DNA from: Cyclobacteriaceae bacterium
GTDB lineage: Bacteria > Bacteroidota > Bacteroidia > Cytophagales > Cyclobacteriaceae
Length of the DNA stretch: 56,422 nt
NCBI GenBank assembly: GCA_026129485.1
Contig: JAHCHY010000024.1
Span: 1 to 56,422 of the forward strand
Direction: 5' to 3'
This document shows, one piece after another, positions 17,089 through 26,165 of this stretch; the first letter of the stretch is position 1, and every line of letters begins with the position of its first letter. The notes beneath the pieces were generated by a model. That model was given only the letters and a program-made list of their open reading frames with translations, was not told the DNA's origin and did no database searches. The translations under genes and the position numbers were made by a program.

Positions 17089-18426
17089 ATGATGAAAAAG
17101 TTACTGTTGTGCTGCATTCTTACAACCACCGCATGGGCAGCGCATGCACAAGGCAAAAAAGTGTGGACGTTGAGAGAGTGTGTTGATTACGCCCTCAAAA
17201 ACAATCTTACCGTTAAATCCAACCTACTTAATGCAGAAACAAGTAAGGTGAACCTGGATCAATCAAAGTTTCAGATGCTTCCTACTTTAAATGGCGGAGG
17301 TTCATATGGTTATAACTGGGGCCGTAACATCGACCCGACAGACAATCAGTTTGTTACAGAACGCATCAACTCAATCAACTTTCAGGCAAACTCTTCTTTA
17401 TTATTGTTTAATGGGTTTAGGCTATTTAATAGTTACAAGCAAAGTGTCGCTGATAATGAAGCGGCTGCCGAAGACTTTATCAAAGCGAAAAATGATGTAA
17501 TAATCAATGTGGTTACACTGTACACAACGGTTATTTTTAATAAAGAACTTCTTAACAATGCTCAGTCACAATTAACCACAACCACGCAACAGTTGGAGCG
17601 TACCCGCAAATTAGCAGAGGCAGGTTCTGTACCCCGTGGAAATGTGTTAGATCTGGAGGCCCAGCAAGCATCGAATGAGCTTAATGTAATCACCAACGAA
17701 AATGCAGTGAATCTTTCTGTCTTAAGGTTAAAGCAAGCTTTGCAGATTCAAGCTTCAGAGCCAATGGATATAGAGGTGCCTGAATTGGATGTTGCTGAAG
17801 GCGCAATTACCGAAACAGTTGATGAGATTTACGAGAAGGCAATATTAGCTATGCCTGAGGTAAGAAGTGCGAAGTTGAAATTACAAAGTTCATTGTACGC
17901 ATTCAAATCAGCAAGAGGAAGCTATTTTCCACGGCTAAGCGTTAATGGAAATTTGTTTACGAATTACTCAAGCAGGCTCGACAATCTTGTGCCTGGTGGA
18001 TATCCGGCTAAAGAACAACTTAATGATAACCTTGCACAATCGGCATCTCTACAATTACAGATACCCATTTTTAACGGATACCAGACAAGGGCAAATGTAA
18101 AGCGCTCGTATTTTAGTTCCCAACAAGCCGAGATCAATTTAATAAGCGCGGAAAACACACTCCGTCAATCCGTAGAAACGGCTTATAATGATGCATTCGC
18201 CTCATCAAAAACTTTTCATTCGGCCACAAAACTTGTAAATGCGCGGGATGAAGCGTTCCGGATGGCCAAGCAACGTTATGATAATGGGGCGGCAAATTTT
18301 GTAGAATACCAAACTGCTGAGAACGCTCTGTTTCAGGCTAAATCTGATCTGGTACGTGCTAAATACGACTTCATTTTTAAGAAAAAAGTGCTTGACTTTT
18401 ATCAAGGCAAACCCATCGAATTTTAA
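17089..18426 (+). CDS. TolC family outer-membrane efflux protein
   Basis: About 445 residues. The ATG at 17089 (or the next codon, 17092) opens a signal peptide (MKKLLLCCILTTTAWAAHAQ); an upstream TTG in the same frame overlaps sdaAB and is unlikely. The mature protein has the duplicated OEP architecture: WTLRECVDYALKNN, coiled-coil blocks rich in Q, A and E, strand segments such as GGSYGYNWG, and PIFNGYQTRANVKRS. It forms the outer-membrane channel of a tripartite exporter. The adaptor gene follows 22 nt later, but no pump gene follows. Confidence 0.93.
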   Translation: MMKKLLLCCILTTTAWAAHAQGKKVWTLRECVDYALKNNLTVKSNLLNAETSKVNLDQSKFQMLPTLNGGGSYGYNWGRNIDPTDNQFVTERINSINFQANSSLLLFNGFRLFNSYKQSVADNEAAAEDFIKAKNDVIINVVTLYTTVIFNKELLNNAQSQLTTTTQQLERTRKLAEAGSVPRGNVLDLEAQQASNELNVITNENAVNLSVLRLKQALQIQASEPMDIEVPELDVAEGAITETVDEIYEKAILAMPEVRSAKLKLQSSLYAFKSARGSYFPRLSVNGNLFTNYSSRLDNLVPGGYPAKEQLNDNLAQSASLQLQIPIFNGYQTRANVKRSYFSSQQAEINLISAENTLRQSVETAYNDAFASSKTFHSATKLVNARDEAFRMAKQRYDNGAANFVEYQTAENALFQAKSDLVRAKYDFIFKKKVLDFYQGKPIEF

Positions 18427-18448
18427 TTACTCCTTATCCTAAACTGTA

Positions 18449-19840
18449 ATGGCAAAGCAAACGAAGAAAAAATCAAACAAGACCCTCTATATCATCATCG
18501 GGGTAGTGGCATTTCTTATTCTCTTTTTAATTATCGGAAAATCGGCCGGCTGGATTGGCAAGCCCAAGACTATTGAAGTAGATGTTACCAAAGCCAAAAA
18601 AGTTTCTATCGTAGAAAAAGTAAGCGCATCGGGTACGGTACAGCCGGTTACGGAGGTAAAGCTGGCGCCTGAAGTTTCGGGTGAGATTACGGAGTTGCGT
18701 GTAGAGGATGGCGACTCGGTTAAGCTGGGCGAATTGCTGGTAAAGATTCGTCCTGATATTGTGATCAGCCAGTTAGAACGTTCTGAAGCTTCGCACAGCC
18801 AACAGGTAGCCAACCTCGAATCAACCAAAGCGTCTTTGGCGCGCGCGCAGGCAACATATATTCGTGCCGAACAGGATTACCAGCGCCAGGAAAAATTGTG
18901 GAATGAAAAAGTTATTTCAGAAGCTGACTGGCAACTGGCACAGCAAAACTTTAAGATTGCCGCCAATGATTTGAAATCGGCAGAGAAATCGGTGGAGGCA
19001 GCCAAATATGTGGTGAGCAGCACAGAAGCCGGTGTAAAAGAATCGCGTGAAAACGTGCGCAGAACATCTGTACTGGCACCCATGAGCGGTGTGGTTTCCA
19101 AGCTGAATGTAAAGCAGGGCGAGCGCGTGGTAGGTACTGCCCAGATGGCAGGTACTGAAATGTTGCGCATTGCAGACCTGAGTAAAATGGAGGTGCGTGT
19201 GAATGTGAATGAAAATGATATTGTGCGCGTGCACTTGGGCGATTCGGTAATCATTGATGTAGATGCCTACACCAGCACCGGTAAGGAGTTCAAGGGTATT
19301 GTTACCAATATTGCCAACACGGCCCGCGATAAGGTTTCAGCGGATGCGATTACCGAGTTTGAAGTTCGTATCCTTATCCTGCAATCCTCCTATTATGATT
19401 TGGTGAAGTCGGGGAACAAGTACCCGTTCCGCCCGGGGATGACGGCCAGCGTGGATATTGTTACAACGCGCAGGGATAACGTGCTTTCGGTGCCTCTTGC
19501 AGCCGTTACCACCCGCGCACCTGAAGGTGCCGGCAATGCAACGGTAAACCAGAACAACGACAGACCACAGGTTACGGATTCGAGCAAACCCAAGGCAGAA
19601 AAGAAACAGGATAAAGTTGTGGTGTTTATAAATGATAACGGGGTAGCTAAAATGGTTGAAGTTAAAACCGGTATCAGCGATTACGACAATATTGAGATTA
19701 TTTCAGGACTGCCGGATTCAGCAACAGTTATTACAGGGCCTTTCCTGGTGGTTTCCAAGCGTTTGAAAGAAGGAGATAAAATTACAGTGAAGAATACGAA
19801 CGAAAAGAAAGATGATAAGCAGAAGGAAGAATCCAAATAA
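18449..19840 (+). CDS. Efflux periplasmic adaptor (HlyD/MacA-like membrane fusion protein)
   Basis: 463 residues. A basic N-terminus and one transmembrane anchor (about 12-31) are followed by the barrel-sandwich half motif (VSASGTVQPVTEVKLAPEVSGEI), a long alpha-helical hairpin (about 105-200), the second lipoyl half (VLAPMSGVVSKLNVKQGERV), and beta-barrel and membrane-proximal domains. A K/E-rich C-terminal tail ends the protein. It links an inner-membrane pump to the TolC-like channel. Its closest type is MacA, which partners MacB ABC transporters. No transporter gene follows; a strong terminator closes the unit. Confidence 0.93.
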   Translation: MAKQTKKKSNKTLYIIIGVVAFLILFLIIGKSAGWIGKPKTIEVDVTKAKKVSIVEKVSASGTVQPVTEVKLAPEVSGEITELRVEDGDSVKLGELLVKIRPDIVISQLERSEASHSQQVANLESTKASLARAQATYIRAEQDYQRQEKLWNEKVISEADWQLAQQNFKIAANDLKSAEKSVEAAKYVVSSTEAGVKESRENVRRTSVLAPMSGVVSKLNVKQGERVVGTAQMAGTEMLRIADLSKMEVRVNVNENDIVRVHLGDSVIIDVDAYTSTGKEFKGIVTNIANTARDKVSADAITEFEVRILILQSSYYDLVKSGNKYPFRPGMTASVDIVTTRRDNVLSVPLAAVTTRAPEGAGNATVNQNNDRPQVTDSSKPKAEKKQDKVVVFINDNGVAKMVEVKTGISDYDNIEIISGLPDSATVITGPFLVVSKRLKEGDKITVKNTNEKKDDKQKEESK

Positions 19841-19864
19841 AAGCTTCTATTAAAAGAATACAGG

Positions 19865-19898
19865 AAAGCCCGGTCAGCATGATCGGGCTTTTGTTTTT
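19865..19898 (+). terminator. Intrinsic terminator after the efflux pair
   Basis: AAAGCCCG (19865-19872) pairs with CGGGCTTT (19884-19891), and the stem continues inward through a G-U and TCA/TGA to a 3-nt loop, giving 12 pairs. It is followed by TTTGTTTTT. It ends the TolC-adaptor transcript. Confidence 0.9.
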
Positions 19899-19955
19899 AG
19901 AAAATGTATAAAAGCAATATTAGCTGTACCTTGCAGGTTTAAAATACTAAAAAAT

Positions 19956-20492
19956 ATGATTGCTCATCCCTGGCACGAAGCGCCTGCTGGTTCTAACCCT
20001 CCCGAATATGTAAATGCTGTTATTGAGATATCTATTGGTATGCGTACCAAGTACGAGGTGGACAAGGAAACAGGTTTATTGAAGCTGGATCGTGTGCTAT
20101 ACTCGGCCGTACATTACCCGGCCAACTACGGCTTTATTCCTAAGTCTTTGGGCGAAGACAACGATCCCCTGGATATTATGGTGCTTTGCCGCGAACCCAT
20201 CAGGCCGTTGTGCCTGGTGCCTGCCCGAGTAATCGGGGTAATGCATATGGTAGATCAGGGGCTTGCCGATGATAAAATTCTGGCCATTGCCGATAATGAT
20301 GCCAATACCCGTCATGTAAACGACATCAGCGAGCTGGCCGGTCATTATAAGCTTGAGCTGAAAGAATTTTTTGAAAGCTACAAGCGCCTGGAAAACAAAA
20401 CGGTTACGGTACCGGAGTTCCAGGGAAAGGCGGTGGCTATGAAAATCGTGCAGGAAGCTTTGGCTTTCTATGAGTCAACCTATAAAAAATAA
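19956..20492 (+). CDS. ppa: Inorganic pyrophosphatase, family I
   Basis: 178 residues, typical for bacterial family I enzymes. It hydrolyses PPi in the cytoplasm with Mg2+. The signature EDNDPLD (about residues 66-72) supplies the metal-binding Asp residues. Upstream are the substrate-binding KYEVDKETG, the HYPANYGFIP block, and later DANTRHVNDI. The ATG at 19956 follows an intergenic region after the efflux terminator. The next gene's ATG immediately follows the TAA, indicating co-transcription with the glycosyltransferase. Confidence 0.97.
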   Translation: MIAHPWHEAPAGSNPPEYVNAVIEISIGMRTKYEVDKETGLLKLDRVLYSAVHYPANYGFIPKSLGEDNDPLDIMVLCREPIRPLCLVPARVIGVMHMVDQGLADDKILAIADNDANTRHVNDISELAGHYKLELKEFFESYKRLENKTVTVPEFQGKAVAMKIVQEALAFYESTYKK

Positions 20493-21536
20493 ATGCCTGA
20501 AGCATCTCCTAAATCAATACTAGTAATCCAGACTGCGTTTATCGGGGACGTAATTCTGGCTACTGCTGTGCTGGAAAAGCTTCACCGGGTTTACCCGGAT
20601 ACGAATATTGATCTCCTGGTAAGAAAGGGGAATGAAGGTTTGTTTAAAAATCATCCATACCTTCATCAGGTTCTGGCTTGGAACAAGAAATCGGGGAAGC
20701 TTAAAAACTTGTGGAAGCTGACCGCACAGGTAAGAGCAACCCGGTACGAATATGTCATTAATTTACACCGATATGCCAGTACCGGTATTGTAACAGCATT
20801 TTCGAAAGCGAAACACAAAATCGGGTTCGATAAGAACCCGCTTTCATTTTTGTTTACCCACCGGGTTAAGCACACACTGGTTTCGGGCGCTCACGAAACG
20901 GAGAGGAACCAGGAGCTGATTAAAGCATTAACGGATAATGTGCCGGCTATGCCTCGCTTATATCCTGCCCGTTCCGATTTTGATGTGGTGAACGTTTACA
21001 TGGGTTGCCGGTATGTATGCATGGCTCCATCTTCGGTATGGTTTACCAAGCAATGGCCAGCCGATAAATGGATAGAATTAATTCAAACCATACAACACCG
21101 GGTTGAGAAGATATACTTATTGGGAGCGCCAACCGATGTGCAGATGTGTCAGGCCATTGCTGAGAAGGGTGGTGTAGCGCGTGTTGAAAATCTTGCCGGT
21201 AAATTAACCCTGCTGCAATCAGCGGCACTTATAGGTGGTGCAGTTATGAATTATGTAAACGATTCGGCACCCATGCACCTGGCATCGGCTATGAATGCAC
21301 CGGTTGCGGCTATCTACTGTTCAACTATTCCGGCATTCGGATTCGGGCCGTTATCGAAACAATCGTATATTATTCAAACCGAAGAAGATCTTTCCTGCCG
21401 CCCATGCGGTTCGCATGGGCATAAGGCATGCCCGCAAAAGCATTTCAGGTGTGCAACTTCTATTAGCATAGAGGCGCTTCAAAGCTGCTTAACAAGCCAG
21501 GCGGATAATTCCATCAGCCATGCTACTCCTACGTGA
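20493..21536 (+). CDS. Glycosyltransferase family 9 (ADP-heptose:LPS heptosyltransferase-like)
   Basis: 347 residues. The GT-B fold shows ILVIQTAFIGDVILATAVLEKL at the N-terminus, and a C-terminal donor-binding part with FTKQWPADKWIELI, GGAVMNYVNDSAPMHLASAMNAP, then a Cys-rich SCRPCGSHGHKACP tail typical of WaaF/RfaF-like proteins. It would add heptose or another sugar to the lipopolysaccharide core at the inner membrane. It is directly abutted to ppa. Its last 58 nt overlap the end of the convergent CPBP gene, with both reading frames intact. Confidence 0.88.
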   Translation: MPEASPKSILVIQTAFIGDVILATAVLEKLHRVYPDTNIDLLVRKGNEGLFKNHPYLHQVLAWNKKSGKLKNLWKLTAQVRATRYEYVINLHRYASTGIVTAFSKAKHKIGFDKNPLSFLFTHRVKHTLVSGAHETERNQELIKALTDNVPAMPRLYPARSDFDVVNVYMGCRYVCMAPSSVWFTKQWPADKWIELIQTIQHRVEKIYLLGAPTDVQMCQAIAEKGGVARVENLAGKLTLLQSAALIGGAVMNYVNDSAPMHLASAMNAPVAAIYCSTIPAFGFGPLSKQSYIIQTEEDLSCRPCGSHGHKACPQKHFRCATSISIEALQSCLTSQADNSISHATPT

Positions 21537-22411
21537 ATAAATACTCCACCCCAGACTGACCTGGTATAAAGCGCAATAGCACCCAGTATGTAACCACCCG
21601 CTATGGAGCTTATGGTTTCTCCTATGGGTTTGCCAAAGTGCAGGTAACAATAGATCGTTACCATAGGCATAATAGCATCTTTACCCAACACCTGCGCCAG
21701 GCCAATCACAAAGAACCCCCTGAAAAGAAGCTCCACATTCAGAAAATCCAATCCATACAGAAGCTCAAAAATCAATGCAGGCATATAACCGGGCCATCCC
21801 CATAGCCCGGCCACATGGGTACTCTTATATACCGGGTAATAATTTATAAAGCTGGTGTGAAGGGCGGCTATCAAAATAGCAGGCGCAACTATTAATAACA
21901 AGTACACATAAGGTTTTATGTTACCAGGCTTTGTTAAGCCATAAAAACCTGATTTTTCTTTGTCCACCCAGCGATAGAATAACCATAATGACAGGAATAT
22001 AATAATGAAGCCGGTAGCATGATTAAGGGTGCGGAATAGCCAGGAATATGCTTCGTAAGGCTGATTAAACAGCATGGCCAGCTTGTGCAGGTATGGAAAG
22101 CCGCGATCTGCCGAAAGGATGGTTAACCCGAAAGTTGAGAGTATCCAGAATGTTTTTGATTTCCAGAATGCGTGGTTGTTGTGAAAAGCCGAAACGGCCA
22201 GGCACGTAGCATAATAGCCAAATGCATAAAGCAGGTAGTAATAAAACACCCGTATCCATTTGCCGGTATGCTGATCAATAATTCCATTCTCAAGATTTAA
22301 GGTGTAATTAACAGTTATGGAAACAGCTAATAAAATAAAGATTGCTCCATAGTAAAGCGGCTTAAAATCCTGTTGGATGTGTTGCTTTACCAGGTGAATG
22401 ATTTTCTTCAC
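21479..22411 (-). CDS. CPBP (Abi) family intramembrane protein, degenerate active site
   Basis: 310 residues starting at GTG (22409-22411) directly after the Maf TGA. About eight transmembrane helices are visible. The C-terminal Abi/CAAX-like block reads VELLFRGFF...CYLHFGKP...FIHVGVAWLME. Compared with the family's EExxxR, FxxxH and HxxxN, the first Glu is Val, the Phe is Tyr and the final Asn is Ala. Proteolytic activity is therefore uncertain; it could be a non-catalytic or divergent branch. It is the third gene of the DUF1015-maf-CPBP minus-strand operon. Confidence 0.8.
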   Translation of the reverse strand: MKKIIHLVKQHIQQDFKPLYYGAIFILLAVSITVNYTLNLENGIIDQHTGKWIRVFYYYLLYAFGYYATCLAVSAFHNNHAFWKSKTFWILSTFGLTILSADRGFPYLHKLAMLFNQPYEAYSWLFRTLNHATGFIIIFLSLWLFYRWVDKEKSGFYGLTKPGNIKPYVYLLLIVAPAILIAALHTSFINYYPVYKSTHVAGLWGWPGYMPALIFELLYGLDFLNVELLFRGFFVIGLAQVLGKDAIMPMVTIYCYLHFGKPIGETISSIAGGYILGAIALYTRSVWGGVFIHVGVAWLMELSAWLVKQL

Positions 22412-23080
22412 TCAGAAACGGATTAGGCTTTGATAAACTAAGTGAACGGGCAGTCCCATCACCGTAAAATAGGAGCCTTCAATTTTTTCAATAATCTCAA
22501 CATTGCCCGTTACGGAAGGAGTAATGGTTTTCTCAATTAAATCGGGTCGGTTGATTGAGTTCAGAAAATCAATTTCCAATTGCGAGCAAGGGTTCATTCC
22601 TGAGGGCAGGCAATCCTGCGCACCGTATGCACCTGCTTTGTCAAACGGTTTAAAAGTATCAACATAAAATTCAATGTCCCGTTGGCTTAGCTTTTTAAAT
22701 GTTACACGGGTGCGATCGTTAAACGCAACCGTTTTTTCTTTCGCCAATAAACACACAGCAGTTACTACGGTATGTGTTTGCCCGCTTAGCCTGGAAAGCA
22801 TGTGTATGGCTTCTTCGCGATCAGCAGGCTTGTTTAAGATGTCGTTGCCGAGTATCACCACAGTATCGGAAGCTACCACTACCTCACGGGTTAATTGCGG
22901 TTCAAATACCCGGGCTTTCTTTACAGCGAGATGGCCGGGCACTTCAGTAGCAGGAAGTGATTGCGGGAACGATTCATCAATATCGGGTACACGGATTTCA
23001 AAGGTAAAGCCAACTTCACGCATCAGGTATTGCCTGCGGGGCGAACTGGAGGCAAGTATGATTGGCCGGTTGAATTGCAT
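22412..23080 (-). CDS. maf: Maf family nucleotide pyrophosphatase
   Basis: 222 residues from the ATG one base after the DUF1015 stop; a start 6 codons upstream would overlap that gene. Signature blocks are present: IILASSSPRRQYLM at the N-terminus, VPDIDES, VASDTVVILGNDILNKP, and GAYGAQD followed by GSYFTVMGLP. Maf proteins hydrolyse dTTP, UTP or modified nucleotides to monophosphates, limiting their incorporation, and have been tied to cell-division arrest. It lies in a tight operon with DUF1015 and the CPBP gene. Confidence 0.94.
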   Translation of the reverse strand: MQFNRPIILASSSPRRQYLMREVGFTFEIRVPDIDESFPQSLPATEVPGHLAVKKARVFEPQLTREVVVASDTVVILGNDILNKPADREEAIHMLSRLSGQTHTVVTAVCLLAKEKTVAFNDRTRVTFKKLSQRDIEFYVDTFKPFDKAGAYGAQDCLPSGMNPCSQLEIDFLNSINRPDLIEKTITPSVTGNVEIIEKIEGSYFTVMGLPVHLVYQSLIRF

Positions 23081-23081
23081 T

Positions 23082-24386
23082 CTAAAATTGAGGGGCAAAT
23101 GCGGGTAACTGAAACTCTTCTTCGCGGATGGAGCTGAACACTAATCCGCACACAACCTTAGGATAGAAGTAGGTGGATTTCTGCGGCATGGTATAGCCGC
23201 TGGCACAAACACGCTTCACATCGTCAATAGAAACATCCTGTGTAATAATGGCCATCTGCACTTCACCTTTAATTACTTTAGCCAGGCAATCCGAATAGCT
23301 CCTGTCGAATGATATATTTTCTGATTTGCGCTGATCTTTCCCGGGAATACCCAGTATTTTTTCAATGATAAAATAGTGTAATACAGTTAGGTCAAGCTCC
23401 TTAATGCTTTCTGGGAAACTCCATTTTAAGCGGGCAAATGATTCAGGCTTTAGTCTGATCTTAAGCGTTCGGTCTTTCATCAGGATGCCGAAAGCCCATT
23501 TTTTACCGAGGATAATTTCGTTCAGGGTATCGGCATCTTCAATTTCTTTTATATCAAAGTCTTCTTTCAGCTTTTCAAGAATAGCATCTTCACTAAAGTG
23601 AGCAATTCCTATAATAAGCCTGTGTGTCGGCAATATCCGCAAGTCATCCGCCTCGGTATTGGTCAGGTACATTAAGTGAAAATTATACCCTTCATTGCCG
23701 GTGTGGTGCGGGTTCTGTTGCTTTTGCTGATGCTTGTAAAACAGCGAGCCTTCATACCGGTGGTGTCCATCCGCTAATATAATCTGCTTATCACGGATTT
23801 TAAGGATGAACTTCTGAATTACGTTCACATCGTGAATAACCGCCAGCACATCGCGTACGCCCTGGTAGTCTTCGCTTTCGTATAACGGGGCGAGCATGGC
23901 CTCGTCCATATATTTCTCCAGCTCAAAATCAGCATCGGTATAAAGGCCGTGCGTGGGGCTAACGTGCAGCTCGGTTTTTTCCAGTAATTCAATCCTATCG
24001 TTAACAGCTTTGGGCATGGTGCTTTCATGCCGAAGAATAACACGCTCTTCCCAATCGTACGTGCGGATGTGGCAGATAAATCCTTTACGGCAATAATTTT
24101 TGGTTGAGCCTGCCAGTTTAAAATGCTGGTAGTAAACATAGATAGCCGGCAAATTATCCTGCACCAATGTTCCGGTATCTTTCCATTGCTGCAGCAGCCA
24201 TGCGGCTTTGGTTGCTGCATGGGGGCCTTGCGGTACTGAAAGGTGGATGCTGTTTAACGGATTCTGGAACAGGGCTTTTCGCTGCCTGTCGGATACCACA
24301 TCGAAAAGGGGAGAGGTGAGCGTATCTATTTTGCGGGTCAGGGAATCGTTATACCGCCACGCACGAAAAGGTTTTATTTGAGCCAT
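23082..24386 (-). CDS. DUF1015 family protein
   Basis: 434 residues. Family features are the opening IKPFRAWRYN, SIHLSVPQGP, YVYYQHF, ILRHESTMPKAVNDR, and the central LADGHHRYEG motif, which is thought to be a possible active site. A long mixed alpha/beta C-terminal half ends in a short linker. The function is unproven. In several Bacteroidota the gene is adjacent to serine-biosynthesis genes; here it heads an operon with maf and a CPBP protein instead. It is divergent from the PLP enzyme at 24618. Confidence 0.9.
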   Translation of the reverse strand: MAQIKPFRAWRYNDSLTRKIDTLTSPLFDVVSDRQRKALFQNPLNSIHLSVPQGPHAATKAAWLLQQWKDTGTLVQDNLPAIYVYYQHFKLAGSTKNYCRKGFICHIRTYDWEERVILRHESTMPKAVNDRIELLEKTELHVSPTHGLYTDADFELEKYMDEAMLAPLYESEDYQGVRDVLAVIHDVNVIQKFILKIRDKQIILADGHHRYEGSLFYKHQQKQQNPHHTGNEGYNFHLMYLTNTEADDLRILPTHRLIIGIAHFSEDAILEKLKEDFDIKEIEDADTLNEIILGKKWAFGILMKDRTLKIRLKPESFARLKWSFPESIKELDLTVLHYFIIEKILGIPGKDQRKSENISFDRSYSDCLAKVIKGEVQMAIITQDVSIDDVKRVCASGYTMPQKSTYFYPKVVCGLVFSSIREEEFQLPAFAPQF

Positions 24387-24512
24387 ACCATCAAACGCTT
24401 CCGGTTGAATACCGGCTTAGCAAGCATTAGCCGGAATTATAATCTGCAATGCTAACGATTTAAAGAAACAAGTGCCCGCCTTTTACATGGAAAGGTTGCT
24501 TTTGCCCGGGTT

Positions 24513-24543
24513 TATGAACTCTATGTTAATTTTTTTATTTTTG
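24513..24543 (+). promoter_or_regulatory. Putative promoter of the PLP acyltransferase gene
   Basis: TATTTTTG at 24536-24543 matches TAnnTTTG exactly. TATG at 24513-24516, 19 nt upstream, is a one-mismatch -33 box. The leader would be about 70 nt. The rest of the 231-nt divergent gap shows no gene. Confidence 0.4.
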
Positions 24544-24617
24544 CCGCGATTTTGACAACAACAACCTTTGTCAAAAACATTTAAAATCAAGCGCTTACGT
24601 TTATTTCCAACTTACTT

Positions 24618-25871
24618 ATGGTAGATTTATTTGACAAGTTAAAAATGGAGGCTGGTCCGCTGGCCAAATATTCACACCTGCCCGATGATTATTTCTTCTT
24701 TCCGAAACTGGAAGGTGAAATTGGCCCACGCATGAAATTCAATGGAAAGACGGTATTAAACTGGAGTTTGAATAATTACCTCGGGCTGGCTAACCATCCT
24801 GAAGTAAGAAAAGCCGATGCCGATGCAGCCGCACAATATGGGCTGGCTTCGCCTATGGGCGCCCGTATGATGTCGGGTAACTCGGTAAACCATCTTGAGC
24901 TTGAAAAGCAATTAGCAGCTTTTGTGCAGAAAGAAGATGCCATGCTGCTGAACTACGGCTACCAGGGTGTGCTTTCCATTATTGATGCCATTGTGGATCG
25001 CAAAGACATAATTGTGTACGACAGCGAATCGCACGCCTGTATTATTGACGGTGTGCGTCTGCACATGGGTAAGCGCTTTGTGTACCCGCACAATAACATG
25101 GAAAACTTAGAGAAGCAATTGCAGCGTGCTACCAAATTAGCGAACGAAACCGGTGGTGGTATCCTGGTAATTACCGAAGGCGTGTTTGGTATGTCGGGTA
25201 ACATGGGCGACCTGAAAGGAATTGTTGCGCTGAAAAAGAAATACAACTTCCGCCTGTTTGTAGATGATGCACACGGTTTCGGAACGATGGGTGCTACCGG
25301 TGCCGGTGTAGGCGAGGAGCAGGGTGTGCAGGATCAGGTTGATCTTTACTTCTCTACGTTTGCCAAATCAATGGCCAGCATAGGTGCTTTTGTAGCAGGT
25401 GATAAGAAGATTCTGAAATTCCTGCGCTACACCGTTCGTTCGCAGATTTATGCGAAGTCGTTGCCCATGCCATTGGTTATAGGTGCGTTGAAGCGCCTGG
25501 AGTTGGTTAAAAAGTACCCGGAATTACGGGCCGATCTGAAAAAGATCATGGCTGCTATCAAAACCGGGTTAAAAGATCGCGGGTTCAGCATCAATCCGAC
25601 CCAAACGCCACCCACACCGGTATTATTTAAAGGTGGCGTGGGTGAGGCAGCCAACATGGCTATGGATTTGCGCGAGAACTATGGCATTTTCTGCTCGGTA
25701 GTGATCTACCCGGTGGTGCCGAAAGACGTAATTATGTTCCGGATTATCCCCACAGCGGCCCATACCCTTGCCGATGTGGAAGAAACCCTGAACGCGTTTT
25801 CTGCGCTAAAAACGAAGCTGGACAGCGGTTTTTACAGGCAGGAAGCTCTTGTTTCGGTAACGAAAGCCTAA
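24618..25871 (+). CDS. Alpha-oxoamine synthase family PLP enzyme (serine palmitoyltransferase or cysteate acyltransferase-like)
   Basis: 417 residues. The AOS fold is clear: NNYLGLANHPEV, GARMMSGNSVNHLELE, SESHACIIDG (substrate-stacking His), VDDAHGFGTMG (Asp pairing the pyridine N), and the PLP Lys in STFAKSMASIG (about residue 250). The family condenses acyl thioesters with amino acids: serine palmitoyltransferase, cysteate fatty acyltransferase for sulfonolipids, KBL and BioF. In Bacteroidota homologues of this shape are often assigned to sphingolipid or sulfonolipid synthesis. Sequence alone does not separate Ser, cysteate and Gly. It is followed by a tiny histone-like gene. Confidence 0.85.
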   Translation: MVDLFDKLKMEAGPLAKYSHLPDDYFFFPKLEGEIGPRMKFNGKTVLNWSLNNYLGLANHPEVRKADADAAAQYGLASPMGARMMSGNSVNHLELEKQLAAFVQKEDAMLLNYGYQGVLSIIDAIVDRKDIIVYDSESHACIIDGVRLHMGKRFVYPHNNMENLEKQLQRATKLANETGGGILVITEGVFGMSGNMGDLKGIVALKKKYNFRLFVDDAHGFGTMGATGAGVGEEQGVQDQVDLYFSTFAKSMASIGAFVAGDKKILKFLRYTVRSQIYAKSLPMPLVIGALKRLELVKKYPELRADLKKIMAAIKTGLKDRGFSINPTQTPPTPVLFKGGVGEAANMAMDLRENYGIFCSVVIYPVVPKDVIMFRIIPTAAHTLADVEETLNAFSALKTKLDSGFYRQEALVSVTKA

Positions 25872-25958
25872 AAAAATGGCTTTTTGGCTTGTTTTTTAAG
25901 GCTTTTGCTTAAATTGGCATTGGGAAATCAATTTTTTAAAATTTAAACATCCGACAAA

Positions 25959-26138
25959 ATGAAAAAATTTGAAGAACTAAAGACCATCATAGCATCATTG
26001 GAAGGTGATGCAGATAAGTTCTACAATAAAGGAAATAGCGCTGCCGGTACCCGTATTCGTAAAGGAATGCAGGATCTGAAAAATGCTGCCCAGGCTATCC
26101 GCCAGGAAGTTCAGGAATTGAAGAATAAACCAAGCTAA
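25959..26138 (+). CDS. Histone H1-like (Hc1-type) small DNA-binding protein, 59 residues
   Basis: A 59-residue gene missed by usual length cut-offs: ATG 25959, TAA 26136-26138. It starts MKKFEELKTIIASLEGDADK, then FYNKGNSAAGTRIRKGMQ and two helical K/Q/A-rich stretches. This closely follows the N-terminal pattern of Hc1-like proteins annotated as 'histone H1' in Bacteroidota, where the family (named after chlamydial Hc1) is thought to bind DNA. An intrinsic terminator follows at 26166. It lies 87 nt after the PLP enzyme; a separate promoter is possible. Confidence 0.85.
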   Translation: MKKFEELKTIIASLEGDADKFYNKGNSAAGTRIRKGMQDLKNAAQAIRQEVQELKNKPS

Positions 26139-26165
26139 TTCTGCTGTAAAGCGATTTTTAAAGAT

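Noticed and set aside
22412-23098. Longer Maf start at 23098
   Set aside because: It overlaps the DUF1015 stop by 17 nt and adds six residues before the conserved N-terminal strand; the ATG at 23080 sits one base after that stop.
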